Shown here one piece after another: positions 21,520 to 31,168 of a stretch of DNA of 31,168 bases. Origin of the DNA: Haplosporangium gracile. Taxonomy: Eukaryota > Mortierellomycota > Mortierellomycetes > Mortierellales > Mortierellaceae. The position numbers were made by a program, and so were the translations under genes. The notes beneath the pieces were generated by a model. The model made no database searches. It was not told where the DNA came from and saw only the letters and a program-made list of their open reading frames with translations. Every line of letters begins with the position of its first letter. Within the stretch, counting starts at the first letter, position 1. The stretch lies in the NCBI GenBank assembly GCA_015499985.1, contig JAAAUF010000486.1, positions 1-31,168 on the forward strand, given 5' to 3'.

Positions 21520-24500
21520 TTATGCCTTCCTCATACGAGGTTGGCTCTTGCTTCTCCTCCTTGGCCTGGCCCCGACCCTGAACTCTTCTCGCTCACGTTC
21601 AACTCTGCCGTCTGCCATCACCTTCGCCGATCTTGAAAGCTCCTTTGCAATCGCAGAGGCATCTTGGCCAGTCAGTTCCCGAACTCGTCGCACAACCACA
21701 TCCCACTTCCACTGTGGCCCCAGCTCTATGCCACACGACTCGACCAATCGAACTAACCGAATCGCCTGCTGACATCTCTCCAAAATATCCTCCTTGGTCT
21801 CTACATGCCGTGGCAATGACGATGACGACGACGACAGCGAGGCACATGAAAAGGTACTCTCCAAAGTCGCTGGTTGCAAATAGTGATCCAAGAGGCGCTT
21901 CAAAAGACTATTCTTGCCCTTGATATCTGCATTCAAGACCTTCGAGCCCTCCGCGTCCCCCTCTTCCTCTTCCTCCTTGCTCGATGACGATATCCAGGTC
22001 GATGTAAGAATACTCGACAAATACTGTTTCCTCGCGTCGCCAGATTTGGCCATATCTGACCAGTGAATCGGACTGTATTGAGCGCGCTCCATCTCATCCA
22101 TGACTGTGATCAATTCTTGGAGTATCAGAGAGACGGGACCTTCCCGGGATTGATGACGCTGAATATCCTTGAAGTTACCGCCATCTAGTTCTTGAAACCC
22201 TCCATCAAAAGCACTGGGACGGGAGATCAGCTGTTGATCAGACTGCGAGGACTTCTCAAGCTCCATGGCGCATCGCAACAAACCCTTCCATGCTTTGGCG
22301 TCAGGATAGAGGCCAGAGTGGGTTCGCATTGCGCGCAGCGTTTCCAAACCTGCAGGAATATCTTCCTTCCGGATTGACCCTGACAAGAGAAGAACATAGG
22401 CACGGCTGTCGGGCACCATCCCTGCTTCAACCATGGCTTGAACGACATGCTGAGCTGAGCGAAGATCATTCCGGCGGATGTGGTACTTGATCAGCGTAGT
22501 AAGGGTCACGCTGTCCAGTCCCGACTCGAGTGGTGCTCCTCCGAAAGACTGGTTCGATGGCGACCTTGGTAAACGGGCTAATCGATCGTGAGTTGCTATT
22601 TGGTGGAGCTGACGATGTGAGCGGTCAAGACGACGCACAGGGATCTCGGTATCCAGCTCTGACGACAAAGACTTGGTTCCAGCAGCAACAGTAATCATAC
22701 CACCCAATGTCTCTCGAATCTTGGACGCCGATGCACTCGTCTCAACCAAGCTGTCGAGCACCGCGTTAGTAAGATACAACCCTGGCTCCATGTTACGGTG
22801 TCTCGCCTCCTGAAGGACTCGATCGACCGATTTAAAGTCGCCTCTCTTCGCAAACGCATTCGCGAGGATGTTGCAAATGACCACATCAGGCTCAAGTCCG
22901 AGTTGCTTCATCTCAACAAAGAGCTCCGAAATCGACTCGATCTCACCCCGCTTGGCAAAAGCTCCGAGGAGAATCGAAAAGGTGTGCCCATCTGGCCGAA
23001 AGAGGGTGGTACCCTCCAATCGACGGGAGGACGAGCTTGACTGCATAATGAGATTCTTCAGCATCAAGGGTGAGTCCATTCCTTGACCAGACGAGACCTT
23101 TCCTGCATAGTCGGCCGAAAGAGCGTTCAGAAGCACACTCCAGCCCTTGTCCAGATCAGCTCCCAGACTCTCTCCGCTCTGACGCCCACGGCCATGCTGC
23201 TTCGACTTGAGCAACTGTCGCACCATGATCTCTCGTCCCAGCTCACGCATGCCAGACTGCTTCCCGCTGCCCATAGTCCTTTTCCCCGGTCTCGAAAACG
23301 GCGCCAGATCGACAAGTGACTTGAGTAGCGTGTTGTAAAAGGTCATGTTGTGTGAAATGCCATGTTCCTTCATAATATCGATCACTTGATGGACTCGGTC
23401 AAACTCTGCGTGGCGGGACCAGGCTCCAGCAAGCTCCGTCAAAGTACCAACGTCAATAAATGATAGCTGATTGGCACCATCCACCGACGTAGATTGTTTC
23501 TTGTTGAGATGCTGCTCGACAATCCAATGCGCCTTTTCCAAATGCTTCGGTTCTTCCGACGTGACGAGGGCGTGGACAAGTTTTCTAACTTCCTCAGTCG
23601 ACGGTAGGCGTACGATCCGTCCCGAGACATCCTTGGCACTGTCCTTTAAGTAAACGTGGGAATGGAGCGCGACCGCGACGTCGTATTCCTGATTTTGAAG
23701 GAGAACCCACATCGCCTTGTTGTACGCCTCAGATCCTGGCAACAGCTGACCCTGACATTGAAGGCTCCTGGCAAGGGGTCCTGTGTGTTCCGACGACTCG
23801 GCCACCGCCATGAACCAGTTGGAGAGCCTTCCTGTCCATTCATTCAACACGGATCCTGCAAGCGACATGGTGGAGACGGCGCACATCTTGGCCAGATCGG
23901 ATCGCAAATATCCATCAGCAAAAGTCCGTATATCCGCAATCGCTGAAAGGCCGTATCCTTTTGATGTTGGAGGTGGGCTCTGTTCTTGTCTCACAACTGC
24001 ATGCGATGGATCTGCAGCGAGCTTCGTCTGCTTCCAAAGGTCGTCTCCTTTCAGTGAGCGAAATTCGATTTCAATCACCTGCGAGATCAGACCCAGATGC
24101 CTTGATCGGAGCGCGAAATGGTGAGCAACGTTGTGGAGGAGGGTGCGATATGCCTCGAGAGTATCCTGCACAGACGTCATCGACATGGTCTCTTGGATAG
24201 CTCGCTGAAGTACTGTAGATGCCTTGATCGACTCCTGGCTTGAAGCATTGCCGGATGGAAAGTGGGTTGCACTTGACATCCTTGTGGTCATCTCCTTGAG
24301 GTGAACGGTCAACGCATCATGGTATCTTCCGGGATTCGAGTTTGCCTGGTGAGCATCCTTAGGGTGTTGGTGAGAGGGCGAAAATGAAGGTTGGAGTGCA
24401 GCCAATACACACGGATGGACGGATCGCAGGACATCCTCTATGCATAGATCCTCGGACAAAACTCCTACCATGGCCATCTCTCGCCAGAGCTCTTGCTCAA

Positions 24501-26379
24501 CCGTCCGATTGTCTTGAGGGCTCACAACAGCAACCCCCTGAATCCCGGCAAGCCAAGACTCTGTCTGGTCAAGGCGTTCCCAAGAATCCATCCGGTAGTA
24601 CTGCTTCTTGCTGGGAAAGGCTCCAAGATCCGTACTGGCTTGATGCAAAACGAAGGTCAAGTTGTCTCCTGCGGACACTCGGGTGGATGGGAGACGACTA
24701 GAGATGGTGTCGAGTAGATCCTGAACCCAAAGCTCGGGCGTTCCTGAGGCCTTGTTCGAGAGTCGAAAAAGATCCATGATCCAGTCCGGGCGATCGGATT
24801 GCTGAAAGTGACTCGCCAACCCTTGCTTGAACTCGAGCCGACTCCATTGACAGAGCCAGTCTTGACGATCCAGGCGCTCCCACAACCAAATCCACTGCAT
24901 AGCACCCTTGTGATCTCCCAGAGCAATAAAGACATCCAGAGCGACCCTCCTAGCGCTGGCAGCCAGGGCTGGTACTGCCGTAATATCCTGAAAGATGGTG
25001 GTCGTAGAAGGGAAGAGGCGCCGACTGGAAATAGCCTGCAGGAAGGGATAAACTGCAGATGCTAGTGCTACATGATCCAGGGTAGTTGTCTGTAAGGAAG
25101 GCACAGGGGATGGTCCGAGTAGCTCGCTCCAGTTCTTGGCGATGATGGCAAGGGTATAGTCCACCAAGGGGTCCTGGTACAACTGAAAGGTCGTCTTGAA
25201 CAAGATCTTGGAACGTGTCTTGAACTTTCCCATCGGTTCCAGAATAGACGCATTGAGGTGCTGCAGCGTGTCGACAATGTCAATGTTCCCGATCTGAGAC
25301 TCGTGTGCGCACAGCAGTCGACAGCAGTACTCGACCAGACAGAGATCCTGATAGTGCCATCGAGCCACTAGTGTTGAAGCGGCATTTGGAGGAAAAGTCG
25401 AGAGACCGCGTATATATTCGTGTTCCTTGGCCTTTTCGACAACAACGAGCGCCTGCATGTAGTTTTGCTTCTGAAACAAGTTGCGGGCGTGGGAGAGCTG
25501 CGAAAGCATCCATTCTTTGACGATGACCGGTGTGAGCGGTTGTAATGGCGCGCGTTGGATCGAGTCAAGTGGAAGAAACTCTTCTGGTATCCGGAGATCT
25601 GGTATGTCTTCGAGAGCCTTTGCGCTGTGTTGCTGAGAAATGAAACGACTGGGTATAGTAGATATGGCGATCCCTGTGTGGTGCGTCAATGCGAATCCAG
25701 AATGTGATGATGAATGAAGAGTCTTGGATCCTATTGATGCCGACAATGTAGAGGAATGTTGAGATGTTGGCGCGTCTTGACGATTGGAGAAGAATGAGTT
25801 GCGACGGGCGGATTCAGTTCGCGATGATGAGTAGAAGCGTCTAGGCGCAGACTGGCTTCCGCTTCCTCTCCATAATCCCGAGGAAAAGTGAACTCCTACT
25901 GAGTTACTGGTGATTGGACAGACACTTGACTGGGTCGAACGGTGTGTCGTCAATGTTGAAGTTGACGAAGATGATGTCAAGTTTGATGTAGAATGTATCC
26001 GGCCTTGATTGCATTGTTGCGAGCGATGATGTCGAGCGGCACTCCGTGATTCGAGAATAAAGCAGAAGACAGGGTAGAGATCCGACATTGTAGTGGGTGA
26101 CTGGTGAGAGCGTGAGGAGACTGAGACCAAAGAAGAGGCGGATTCATGTGTGTCTGAATGGTGTTGGATTGAGGGTCGCGTACATCCAGATCGCCTTGAC
26201 CTTCCTGCTGTAAGCTCAACAGTTGGTTGAGTCGCAGGTCTCGCCTTTGCTGTAACTGCTGTGGTGATTGTGTCGGTGGTTGAGATCGAGAGGCATTGAG
26301 ACTGTAAGGCGGATCCCTGTCTCCGGATCGGCGGTTTGCGTTTGCTTGCCGGGTGGAGAACCCGACTGAGAAAAGGCAT
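21520..26379 (-). CDS. large pentatricopeptide repeat (PPR) protein, probably mitochondrial
   Basis: Intronless, 1619 residues. The ATG at 26379 is the first after an in-frame TAA. The start, MPFLSRVLHPASKRKPPIRR, is basic, lacks acidic residues and fits a mitochondrial targeting sequence. Residues to about 250 are Ser/Thr-rich. A helical region begins near residue 255 (EDIPDLRIPEEFLPLDSI). PPR-type helices are clearest at about 980-1020 (MTFYNTLLKSLVD), 1125-1160 (GHTFSILLGAFAKRGEI), 1160-1205 (VICNILANAFAKRGDF) and 1293-1380 (LTTLIKYHIRRNDLRSAQ, AYVLLLSGSIRKED, AWKGLLRCAMELE). PPR proteins bind single-stranded RNA and act in mitochondrial mRNA stability, processing or translation. The specific target is not readable. 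The basic C-terminus ends RRRSKSQPRMRKA. A 72-base-scale acidic EEEEEGDAEG loop lies near residue 1460. Confidence 0.88.
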   Translation of the reverse strand: MPFLSRVLHPASKRKPPIRRQGSALQSQCLSISTTDTITTAVTAKARPATQPTVELTAGRSRRSGCTRPSIQHHSDTHESASSLVSVSSRSHQSPTTMSDLYPVFCFILESRSAARHHRSQQCNQGRIHSTSNLTSSSSTSTLTTHRSTQSSVCPITSNSVGVHFSSGLWRGSGSQSAPRRFYSSSRTESARRNSFFSNRQDAPTSQHSSTLSASIGSKTLHSSSHSGFALTHHTGIAISTIPSRFISQQHSAKALEDIPDLRIPEEFLPLDSIQRAPLQPLTPVIVKEWMLSQLSHARNLFQKQNYMQALVVVEKAKEHEYIRGLSTFPPNAASTLVARWHYQDLCLVEYCCRLLCAHESQIGNIDIVDTLQHLNASILEPMGKFKTRSKILFKTTFQLYQDPLVDYTLAIIAKNWSELLGPSPVPSLQTTTLDHVALASAVYPFLQAISSRRLFPSTTTIFQDITAVPALAASARRVALDVFIALGDHKGAMQWIWLWERLDRQDWLCQWSRLEFKQGLASHFQQSDRPDWIMDLFRLSNKASGTPELWVQDLLDTISSRLPSTRVSAGDNLTFVLHQASTDLGAFPSKKQYYRMDSWERLDQTESWLAGIQGVAVVSPQDNRTVEQELWREMAMVGVLSEDLCIEDVLRSVHPCVLAALQPSFSPSHQHPKDAHQANSNPGRYHDALTVHLKEMTTRMSSATHFPSGNASSQESIKASTVLQRAIQETMSMTSVQDTLEAYRTLLHNVAHHFALRSRHLGLISQVIEIEFRSLKGDDLWKQTKLAADPSHAVVRQEQSPPPTSKGYGLSAIADIRTFADGYLRSDLAKMCAVSTMSLAGSVLNEWTGRLSNWFMAVAESSEHTGPLARSLQCQGQLLPGSEAYNKAMWVLLQNQEYDVAVALHSHVYLKDSAKDVSGRIVRLPSTEEVRKLVHALVTSEEPKHLEKAHWIVEQHLNKKQSTSVDGANQLSFIDVGTLTELAGAWSRHAEFDRVHQVIDIMKEHGISHNMTFYNTLLKSLVDLAPFSRPGKRTMGSGKQSGMRELGREIMVRQLLKSKQHGRGRQSGESLGADLDKGWSVLLNALSADYAGKVSSGQGMDSPLMLKNLIMQSSSSSRRLEGTTLFRPDGHTFSILLGAFAKRGEIESISELFVEMKQLGLEPDVVICNILANAFAKRGDFKSVDRVLQEARHRNMEPGLYLTNAVLDSLVETSASASKIRETLGGMITVAAGTKSLSSELDTEIPVRRLDRSHRQLHQIATHDRLARLPRSPSNQSFGGAPLESGLDSVTLTTLIKYHIRRNDLRSAQHVVQAMVEAGMVPDSRAYVLLLSGSIRKEDIPAGLETLRAMRTHSGLYPDAKAWKGLLRCAMELEKSSQSDQQLISRPSAFDGGFQELDGGNFKDIQRHQSREGPVSLILQELITVMDEMERAQYSPIHWSDMAKSGDARKQYLSSILTSTWISSSSKEEEEEGDAEGSKVLNADIKGKNSLLKRLLDHYLQPATLESTFSCASLSSSSSSLPRHVETKEDILERCQQAIRLVRLVESCGIELGPQWKWDVVVRRVRELTGQDASAIAKELSRSAKVMADGRVEREREEFRVGARPRRRSKSQPRMRKA

Positions 26380-27286
26380 CCAGAAGAAAAGGGTGGAGCT
26401 GGCGTCCCAATGATCGTCTGTTTAGTTCTGTGTTGGGGTGGACGCACTCCAATAGGCCTACCGGTCCAGACGTGATCGAGAAATGGTTAGGATAACTGGC
26501 TAATACACGATCCGGAGATTTCGGAGCTCCTTGTAAATCTATCTTGGCGCGCGTTGTAAAGTACCTCTTGAGGATCCAGGCTTATAAGTTATGATAACGA
26601 CGGAGACACTTCTGGAGGTTGGCTCAAATTTCCATCGTTCATTCAGAAACTAGGGCTATGTTCTTGTTGCTGTCGCTCAGACGAGAGGGCAGTAACACTG
26701 ATGTTTTTCACGAATGGGAACGGGAAAGTAAAAAGAAAAAGTCAACAAAGGAGGCCAAGAGTATGGATGAGAGGTTGGTTGTATCCGCGACGTGGCTGTC
26801 TTATTTGTGTTTAGGAATGGGCAGGCGAGAGTGGGACCGGGGCGTACCGCTGCTGCTACCGAGAGAGTATGCGTAATTGAAGGAGGGATGATGAGGTGCC
26901 AAAACAACTGGCACAGGCGGGATGGTCGCTGGAAGGGGAGCGAGAAAAAAAGTGCCAGATGTCTGTCTGTTCCTGGAGTAAAGGACCCCCACACTAAACC
27001 TCCGAAGCAACAACTCCTGGCCACCAAAGAGGCAATAGTGGCTTGGCATATTTTGATCTGCGCGATCAATTCAACCTAGTACCCCTTAACCCACTACATA
27101 CCAATTCGCAACCTAGGTTCGCTTCACCAACGTGCAGTCTTACCACTCAACTTTTGAACATGGTGTGCAGGAAGGCGAGAAACAATTATTATTGTAATTA
27201 GGTGTTATTAATATTATTATAATACTCTAAAAGAAGGAAAAAGGAATGCTGTACAGTGTGGATGGAGAATGAAGAGCTCTTATAAC
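26380..27286. other. intergenic region upstream of PPR gene
   Basis: About 0.9 kb between two minus-strand genes. It must contain the PPR promoter/5' UTR and the 3' UTR of the NPF protein. Bases 27180-27230 are AT-rich. The plus frame 26619-26876 shows no recognisable domain. No supported gene. Confidence 0.75.
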
Positions 27287-28681
27287 CTAAAAGTCCAACA
27301 GAGGCTTGGGTCGGCGAGGCGACCGTGAGGAACGAGCATGGGATCCAGAAGGAGCGGCGTTGTGGGTGATGTAGTTGTTGCTCCCATTGGTAAGTAAGCC
27401 AGGTCCGATCACATCAGAGCTCGTGTGAATGTTGCCCAAGTCAATCAATGGTTTCACGCGACCACGACCCCCTGAGCTCTGACTCTGACTTTGACTCTGT
27501 CCAGGACCAGGGCGTCGGGAACCAGCCGATGGCTGCTGGCGCTGGCTGCTGGAGAAGCTACTCATCATCTGATTCGAGTAAGATGGCTGCTTGGTCGAAC
27601 GGGCTCGGTTGAGCAACAGTCCAGGCTGGATCATGGCATCGGCATCAGCGAATTGGAGGAGAGGTCCTTGTGGCACAGGTGGGGCAAAGTCTGGTGACCG
27701 AGGGGAGCTCGGTGAGATGGGTCTACCATAGATGACTCGATCTTCTCCTGGGCCACGGCTTCTTGAACTTGAGCGTGAACTGCTGCTACTGTTGCTAGTG
27801 CCAGAGATGTTGCTGACACCATTGGTAGGACGAAGCAGTCCGGTACCTGCGCTCTTGGACCGACTGAGCTGAGCAGCACGGGCTTCACCCTGCTCGATCA
27901 GGGTACCGGGACCGCCAAACTTGGGAGGAGAAAACTGAGACTGCATCGACTGCTGTTGCTGTTGCTGGTATGTGTAGGTTGATGTTGCTGAGGAGATCGA
28001 CGTAGCTGAGCTGGTAGAAGAAAAACCACGACCATGTCCACCTTGCTGGTAATGTGCTGTGAGAAGACCAGGGGAGAGGAGGGAGAGTGACGAGTCACCG
28101 GTGTTGTTCAGATTTCGTGAACCGAAGACACCTGCTTGTTCGCGCATTTTGAGCTGCAACTTCATGTTTTCGATCTCTTGCTTCTCGGCCTCGATGCGCT
28201 GTTGGAGGAGACTTCCAGTCATAAAGGGATTCTTGGGGCTGCAGCCCGCACCGCTACTTGCGTGCATCATTTCTTGGTTAGGCGTGGGGTTGGATGGATC
28301 TTCTGGCTGTGGGGTTGGAGCGATGGTTGTGGCGGTGGTCTGTGCGTTATTGTTATCGTTGTCACTTGTTGTTGAGGGAAGAAGAAAAGACGAGGAAGAG
28401 AGCGATTGAGCCAGAGATATAAGAGGCTGTTGAGGTCCAAGGAGCTGGAAGGTGTCTTTGAGCAAAGGCGAGGGAGAGGATAAGGAAGATCCAGGCAAAG
28501 GCAAAGAAGTGGGGTGTGTGTCGTGTTGGTGCTGTTGTTGAAAGTGCAAATCCTGTTGTTGTGGGGCAGCGTTTGACTGAGAGGAAGAAGCGGCAGGCAG
28601 TAGTGGGCCAAGAGAAGAGGAAGAAAGAGAAGAGTTCTCTTGCGCAGATCTGGAATCAGTTGTCGTTGCTCCGTCAATGAG
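27287..28681 (-). CDS. disordered NPF-motif protein, 3' exon; first exon unresolved
   Basis: I do not recognise the protein. This exon encodes 464 residues beginning L-I-D-G-A-T-T-T. The frame is open further upstream to 28807, but that part reads as hydrophobic translation of a pyrimidine tract, has no ATG, and ends in a strong acceptor (TTACTCATTCAG), so it is an intron. The protein is Gln/Ser/Pro-rich. It has N-P-F within SPKNPFMTG, a short coiled coil (QQRIEAEKQEIENMKLQLKM), several PGLL-like motifs (SPGLLTAHY, QPGLLLNRA, GPGLLTNG), V-K-P-L-I-D-L-G and the extreme C-terminus P-K-P-L-L-D-F. NPF binds EH domains, and LIDL/LLDF resemble clathrin-box motifs of yeast epsin-type adaptors. An endocytic-adaptor tail is plausible but unproven, and no ENTH/ANTH domain is visible upstream. 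The first in-frame ATG inside the exon is 28270. Confidence 0.7.
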   Translation of the reverse strand, partial: LIDGATTTDSRSAQENSSLSSSSLGPLLPAASSSQSNAAPQQQDLHFQQQHQHDTHPTSLPLPGSSLSSPSPLLKDTFQLLGPQQPLISLAQSLSSSSFLLPSTTSDNDNNNAQTTATTIAPTPQPEDPSNPTPNQEMMHASSGAGCSPKNPFMTGSLLQQRIEAEKQEIENMKLQLKMREQAGVFGSRNLNNTGDSSLSLLSPGLLTAHYQQGGHGRGFSSTSSATSISSATSTYTYQQQQQQSMQSQFSPPKFGGPGTLIEQGEARAAQLSRSKSAGTGLLRPTNGVSNISGTSNSSSSSRSSSRSRGPGEDRVIYGRPISPSSPRSPDFAPPVPQGPLLQFADADAMIQPGLLLNRARSTKQPSYSNQMMSSFSSSQRQQPSAGSRRPGPGQSQSQSQSSGGRGRVKPLIDLGNIHTSSDVIGPGLLTNGSNNYITHNAAPSGSHARSSRSPRRPKPLLDF

Positions 28682-29814
28682 CTGAATGAGTAAGTAGGAA
28701 GAAAAAAGAGGGAAGATAATGAATGTCAGAAACAAGGCTTCAGGAAGCGAGAGAGAAGGGGTTGAAAGAAATAAAAAGACAAAGAAGTAATAGCAGGAAA
28801 GTAGCAAGCAAGAAGGTAGAGTGAGATTATGTGCCGACAGTGAGAAAGCGAGAGAAAATTATAAAGGCAGGAATGAAGAGCACGAACAAGTAATAAGAGC
28901 AAAAAGGAGGATAATTGAGCACGACAAAGGGACAAGAGTGGATGTCTTTGTGTGTTTGAAAAGAAATAAGAAAGAGAGCAGCGATGTGAAGAGAGGTAGT
29001 GAAGGGAGGTAGTGAAGAAGAAAGAAGGAAACGGTCAAGGGCGGTCGATTATAAGGGAAAATGGCACCAAAGGGAATAGATAGAAGAAAGATGAGAGCAT
29101 TATGCTGTAAACGATGGTTACTTTCTTTCTTTCCCGCCAAGGAGTCACAACCAGACACACACACACAGGAGAGAGAGAAAGAGAGAGAACTGAGCAATAA
29201 CACCAAACAACCAACCAAACATCCAAACCAAAACAACTACCCAAATAAGTCTGTCAGCTTATCCTTGACCATGCCATGCAACACACACATACATCAACAC
29301 TCATTCTATCAAAACACATCATCGGTCGATTGATTAATTAGAAGGTCGAACCCCGAAAACACAAAAAGGGGCTCACGGAGACAAGAAAGGAATAGACGGG
29401 TCTCTGAACCCCACGGTGTACATGTACTGTGCCGGTGCGTGTGGATTTCTTCCCTCGCCTTGTCGGGAGTGTTTCTGATGGCGTGTTGGAGAAGATGCGC
29501 AATGTTGAAGGGAAAAAAGAAACAAAGCAAGGGTCACCACCACCACATTCGCTCAATTGACAAAGACAAGACAAGACAGGCATCGGTAGAAAAAAAAAGG
29601 GAGGATATGGGATGTGGGTGTGGAGATCGATATGGCTCGGATCCAACCCACCGCATCTGATCTGTCAATAGCCAAAGCAAAAAGCCGTTTCCTTTTTTTT
29701 TCCCAGGATCCAATCCAATCCACTGTTTTTGAGTGGTTCTTTACCGTGTTCAAGTAAAGTAATAGAACTGTTATTATTGGTGTTCTTCCCCCTTGCTTTC
29801 GCGTGTATCGCGTT

Positions 29815-29842
29815 GTGTCCGTGTCCGTGTCCGTGTCCGTGT
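29815..29842 (+). repeat. (GTGTCC)n hexanucleotide repeat
   Basis: Four full GTGTCC units plus a partial one. Confidence 0.95.
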
Positions 29843-30050
29843 ATACGCGTTATGCCCGTAGTTGTAATGTTAATATATTTTTTCTTATAACTCAAGAAAA
29901 AGGAGAGATGAGATGTGTTTTGGACCCCAGATGACGATGGGAGTGCAGTCAAGATGGATGTGACGCAATGGATGGGGTAGGATGTGGGCAACGGAGCATT
30001 TTTTTTTTAAAAAAAAGGAAAGGGAACTGAAGAGAAAGACGAAGAGAAAA

Positions 30051-30077
30051 GGCGGAAAAGGCGGAAAAGGCGGAAAA
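30051..30077 (+). repeat. (GGCGGAAAA)3 tandem repeat
   Basis: Three exact 9-base units preceding an A run. Confidence 0.95.
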
Positions 30078-31115
30078 AAAACAAGGGAGGAAGGATCGAT
30101 TCGCCGTATGGTACGTAGTCAGGCAGACAAGCTGTAGATTGTAATGAGCTGGTAACTGTAGCCATTAGGTCATATTATCGCATATCGCATACAAGAATGC
30201 AAGGATAATAAAAACAAGGAGCCCCTTGCTTCTTTCTGTCCTTCATTCTTTCCTGCATCTCCTTTCCTATCGAGACCATCCATAACAGCAACAAATTGTC
30301 ACTGTTTGTAGGGAAAAAAAGGACGCAAGAACGACCGAAGTATGGAGTGATACTCGAAAGAAGTGGTTTGAACAAGAAATGGCTGAGTACTCATCCTTAT
30401 ACTGCCGCACACACAACTGAATTGATTGAACGAGACTAAAAAGAAAAGAAAGTTGACTCGATATCGTGATGGACCCGTTTTGATAGAGGTTGCTTCCAAG
30501 CAAACGCGTCTTCTTTTTCCCTTTCATTCTTTCCTTTCCATCGTCCCCATTTTTTGGCGCGTCCTGTACTGTCAGTGTCGCGTGTGCATCGTCCTGCTTC
30601 TATGTCTGATTTTGTCGTTGTCGTTGTGTTTGTTTGTGTCCGTTCGTTGTTATAGCTTTTGCTCCTGTTGGGTCAAAAAATGTCGCGTTTGTGGAACAAA
30701 GAACCTGCTTGCAAAGACAGGGAGAAATGGAATGAGCGAGAGAGAGAACGTGCCTGTGTTTGTATCAAAAGGCGTGAAACGGCCAAGGAGGTGTAACCGC
30801 AGGGAGATCGGAGAGGTGGAATGCCCTCTCCACTGTCATAAAAAAATTATGTCTCCTCCTGAATGGGCTGTGACTGGCTGTCGCGTAACAGTCGCCATTA
30901 CCAAACAAAAGTCAAGAGAAACAACCACCATTAAGCAGCTGCCAGACCTTTTCAAGATTTTTTGTTTGTGTGTGGTCTGTATGTGGCTCCTCTCTGTACT
31001 TGACTTTTTGGTGTTGCCAGCTAGATCGCTTTCTTCCTTTGTCTTTCTTCTCTTTCTGACCGTCCCTCCTGTTTGTTTCTTTTCTGTCTCCCCAAGTGCT
31101 TTCTGGTTCTGTCCT

Positions 31116-31168
31116 CCTTCTCCTTCTCCTTCTCCTTCTCCTTCTCCTTCTCCTTCTCCTTCTCCTTC
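31116..31168 (+). repeat. (CCTTCT)n microsatellite at window edge
   Basis: Almost nine units of CCTTCT run off the right edge. In frame it could encode Lys-Glu or Glu-Gly (minus) or Ser-Pro (plus) runs, but nothing next to it shows coding. Confidence 0.95.

Larger units (their letters stand above)
28682..31168. other. intron and upstream region of the NPF-protein gene
   Basis: About 2.5 kb to the right edge. Bases 28690-29040 are GA-rich on the plus strand, hence CT-rich in sense. A possible first exon (29293-29304, M-S-V-D followed by GTATGT) lies inside; see findings. Further right are microsatellites at 29815-29842, 30051-30077 and 31116-31168. No other gene recognised on either strand. 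Confidence 0.6.

Noticed and set aside
28684..28807. Hydrophobic N-terminus on the NPF protein, resembling a signal or membrane segment
   Set aside because: No ATG at its start, translates a pyrimidine-rich tract, and ends at a strong 3' splice site; it is intron.
29340..29365. GGGGTTCGACC on the minus strand, resembling a tRNA B box
   Set aside because: The match breaks down after GGTTCGA-CC, and no acceptor or anticodon stem can be built around it.

Overview
This looks like nuclear chromosomal DNA of a filamentous fungus, probably an early-diverging lineage such as Mortierellomycotina; the lineage is an inference. The basis is intron-split genes with GTAAGT/GTGAGT-type donors, Gln- and Ser-rich proteins, long pyrimidine-rich leaders and abundant microsatellites. 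I see no prokaryotic organisation, CRISPR array, transposon, rRNA or tRNA.

Layout: (1) 1-2497, minus: CDC48/p97 AAA ATPase, four exons, cut off at the left edge inside the D2 Walker B region. (2) 2498-3758: intergenic region shared with the divergent gene to its right. (3) 3759-7512, plus: an unrecognised multi-exon protein with an N-terminal polyQ tract, a coiled coil and one strong C-terminal hydrophobic segment. (4) 7513-8264: convergent spacer with pentanucleotide repeats and a 12-G run. (5) 8265-10271, minus: secreted Kre9/Knh1-like protein with a very basic, dibasic-rich arm. (6) 10272-12975: repeat-rich spacer. (7) 12976-18847, minus: a 1834-residue SH3 plus Ras-association-like polarity scaffold (Tea4/Bud14-type SH3 region), four exons, the last only 45 nt. 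(8) 18848-21519: spacer with short tandem repeats. (9) 21520-26379, minus: single-exon 1619-residue PPR protein, probably mitochondrial. (10) 26380-27286: spacer. (11) 27287-28681, minus: 3' exon of a disordered protein with an NPF motif, a repeated PGLL-like motif and a C-terminal LLDF; its first exon is uncertain. (12) 28682-31168: intron and upstream DNA ending in a CCTTCT microsatellite.

The genes do not form an evident pathway or cluster. They cover protein quality control (CDC48), cell wall (Kre9-like), polarity signalling (SH3/RA), organelle RNA metabolism (PPR) and possibly endocytic adaptor function. Exon joins were worked out by hand from splice sites and reading phase. They are internally consistent for CDC48 and the SH3/RA gene, less certain for the coiled-coil gene, and incomplete at the 5' end of the last gene. 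I found no convincing wholly new system. The most useful leads are the unrecognised coiled-coil/membrane protein, a PP1-docking-like motif next to the SH3 domain, the short-linear-motif protein on the right, and several small or hidden exons.
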